Below, one piece after another: positions 62,597 to 64,000 of a stretch of DNA of 64,000 bases. A program made the position numbers and the translations under genes. How positions within the stretch are numbered: position 1 is the first letter of the stretch; the number at the start of each line of letters is the position of its first letter. The stretch comes from Azospirillum soli. GTDB lineage: Bacteria > Pseudomonadota > Alphaproteobacteria > Azospirillales > Azospirillaceae. The notes beneath the pieces are model-generated. The model was given only the letters and a program-made list of their open reading frames with translations. It ran no database searches and was not told the DNA's origin. Where the stretch lies: positions 124,001 to 188,000 of the forward strand of contig NZ_JAGINQ010000003.1 of the NCBI RefSeq assembly GCF_017876165.1. The letters are read 5' to 3'.

Positions 62597-64000
<1,404 letters not shown>

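Overview
The window is a GC-rich, gene-dense piece of an alphaproteobacterial main chromosome, most likely Azospirillum (A. brasilense group). Supporting signs are a circularly permuted two-piece tmRNA next to an alpha-type sspB, a fused anthranilate synthase trpE(G) behind a Trp-codon leader peptide, a three-subunit transhydrogenase (pntAA/pntAB/pntB), the hflKC-DUF2065-degP cluster, COQ9 and a GapR-type protein. Many housekeeping genes are present (mreBCD, ilvBNC, miaA, serB, def, rpsU, panB, queA, tgt), and no prophage, transposase, CRISPR array, rRNA or tRNA gene was recognised.

Layout. 1-5.4 kb: the end of a methyltransferase gene facing the cell-shape operon mreB-mreC-mreD-mrdA. 5.7-7.2 kb: a YqhA-type membrane protein divergent from phoU. 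7.2-13.5 kb: a palindromic repeat, then ilvC, ilvN, ilvB, a PLP aminotransferase and miaA, all on the minus strand. 13.5-20.7 kb: a cupredoxin lipoprotein, serB, and the membrane protein-quality block degP-DUF2065-hflC-hflK divergent from the Mrp/ApbC iron-sulfur carrier. 20.7-28.6 kb: a hybrid histidine kinase, a Kef-type antiporter and an ABC importer of the TrpXYZ type. 28.6-32.1 kb: small proteins, a TPR/GT41 glycosyltransferase and thyX. 32.2-33.5 kb: ssrA-sspB-tfoX-like. 33.5-37.2 kb: COQ9-def, rpsU, panB and a DMT exporter. 37.3-41.3 kb: a DUF1330 gene, the pnt operon and a gapR homologue. 41.3-43.7 kb: trpL-trpE(G). 43.7-46.5 kb: a CDF transporter, a CBS-pair protein, a small unknown protein and a response regulator with an unidentified C-terminal region. 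46.7-50.2 kb: a fused indolepyruvate ferredoxin oxidoreductase. 50.2-50.97 kb: a repeat-rich, structured non-coding island. 51-53 kb: an ECF sigma/anti-sigma pair and a KfrA-like protein. 53-56 kb: prpE and a TetR regulator with paired operator-like palindromes. 56-61 kb: an oligopeptidase, a bacteriohemerythrin, a flavin reductase and a BBE-type oxidase. 61-64 kb: an ABC1/UbiB kinase-like protein, queA and the start of tgt.

Genes that clearly work together are MreB/C/D with PBP2 (elongation machinery), IlvB/N/C (branched-chain amino acids), HflK/HflC with DegP (membrane and periplasmic proteolysis), ssrA with sspB (the tag and its ClpXP adaptor lie side by side), PntAA/AB/B (NADPH supply), the ECF sigma factor with its anti-sigma factor, and queA with tgt (queuosine).

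The strongest non-coding signals are the permuted tmRNA, the trp attenuator, a cloverleaf-like nested palindrome at 7.26-7.34 kb, the structured low-GC island at 50.29-50.54 kb, a family of long CCCTC-type hairpins at gene ends, and the shared TetR operator core flanking the regulator gene. I did not find a clearly new multi-gene system. The least explained items are the 50.3-50.5 kb island and the C-terminal region of the response regulator at 45.5-46.5 kb.
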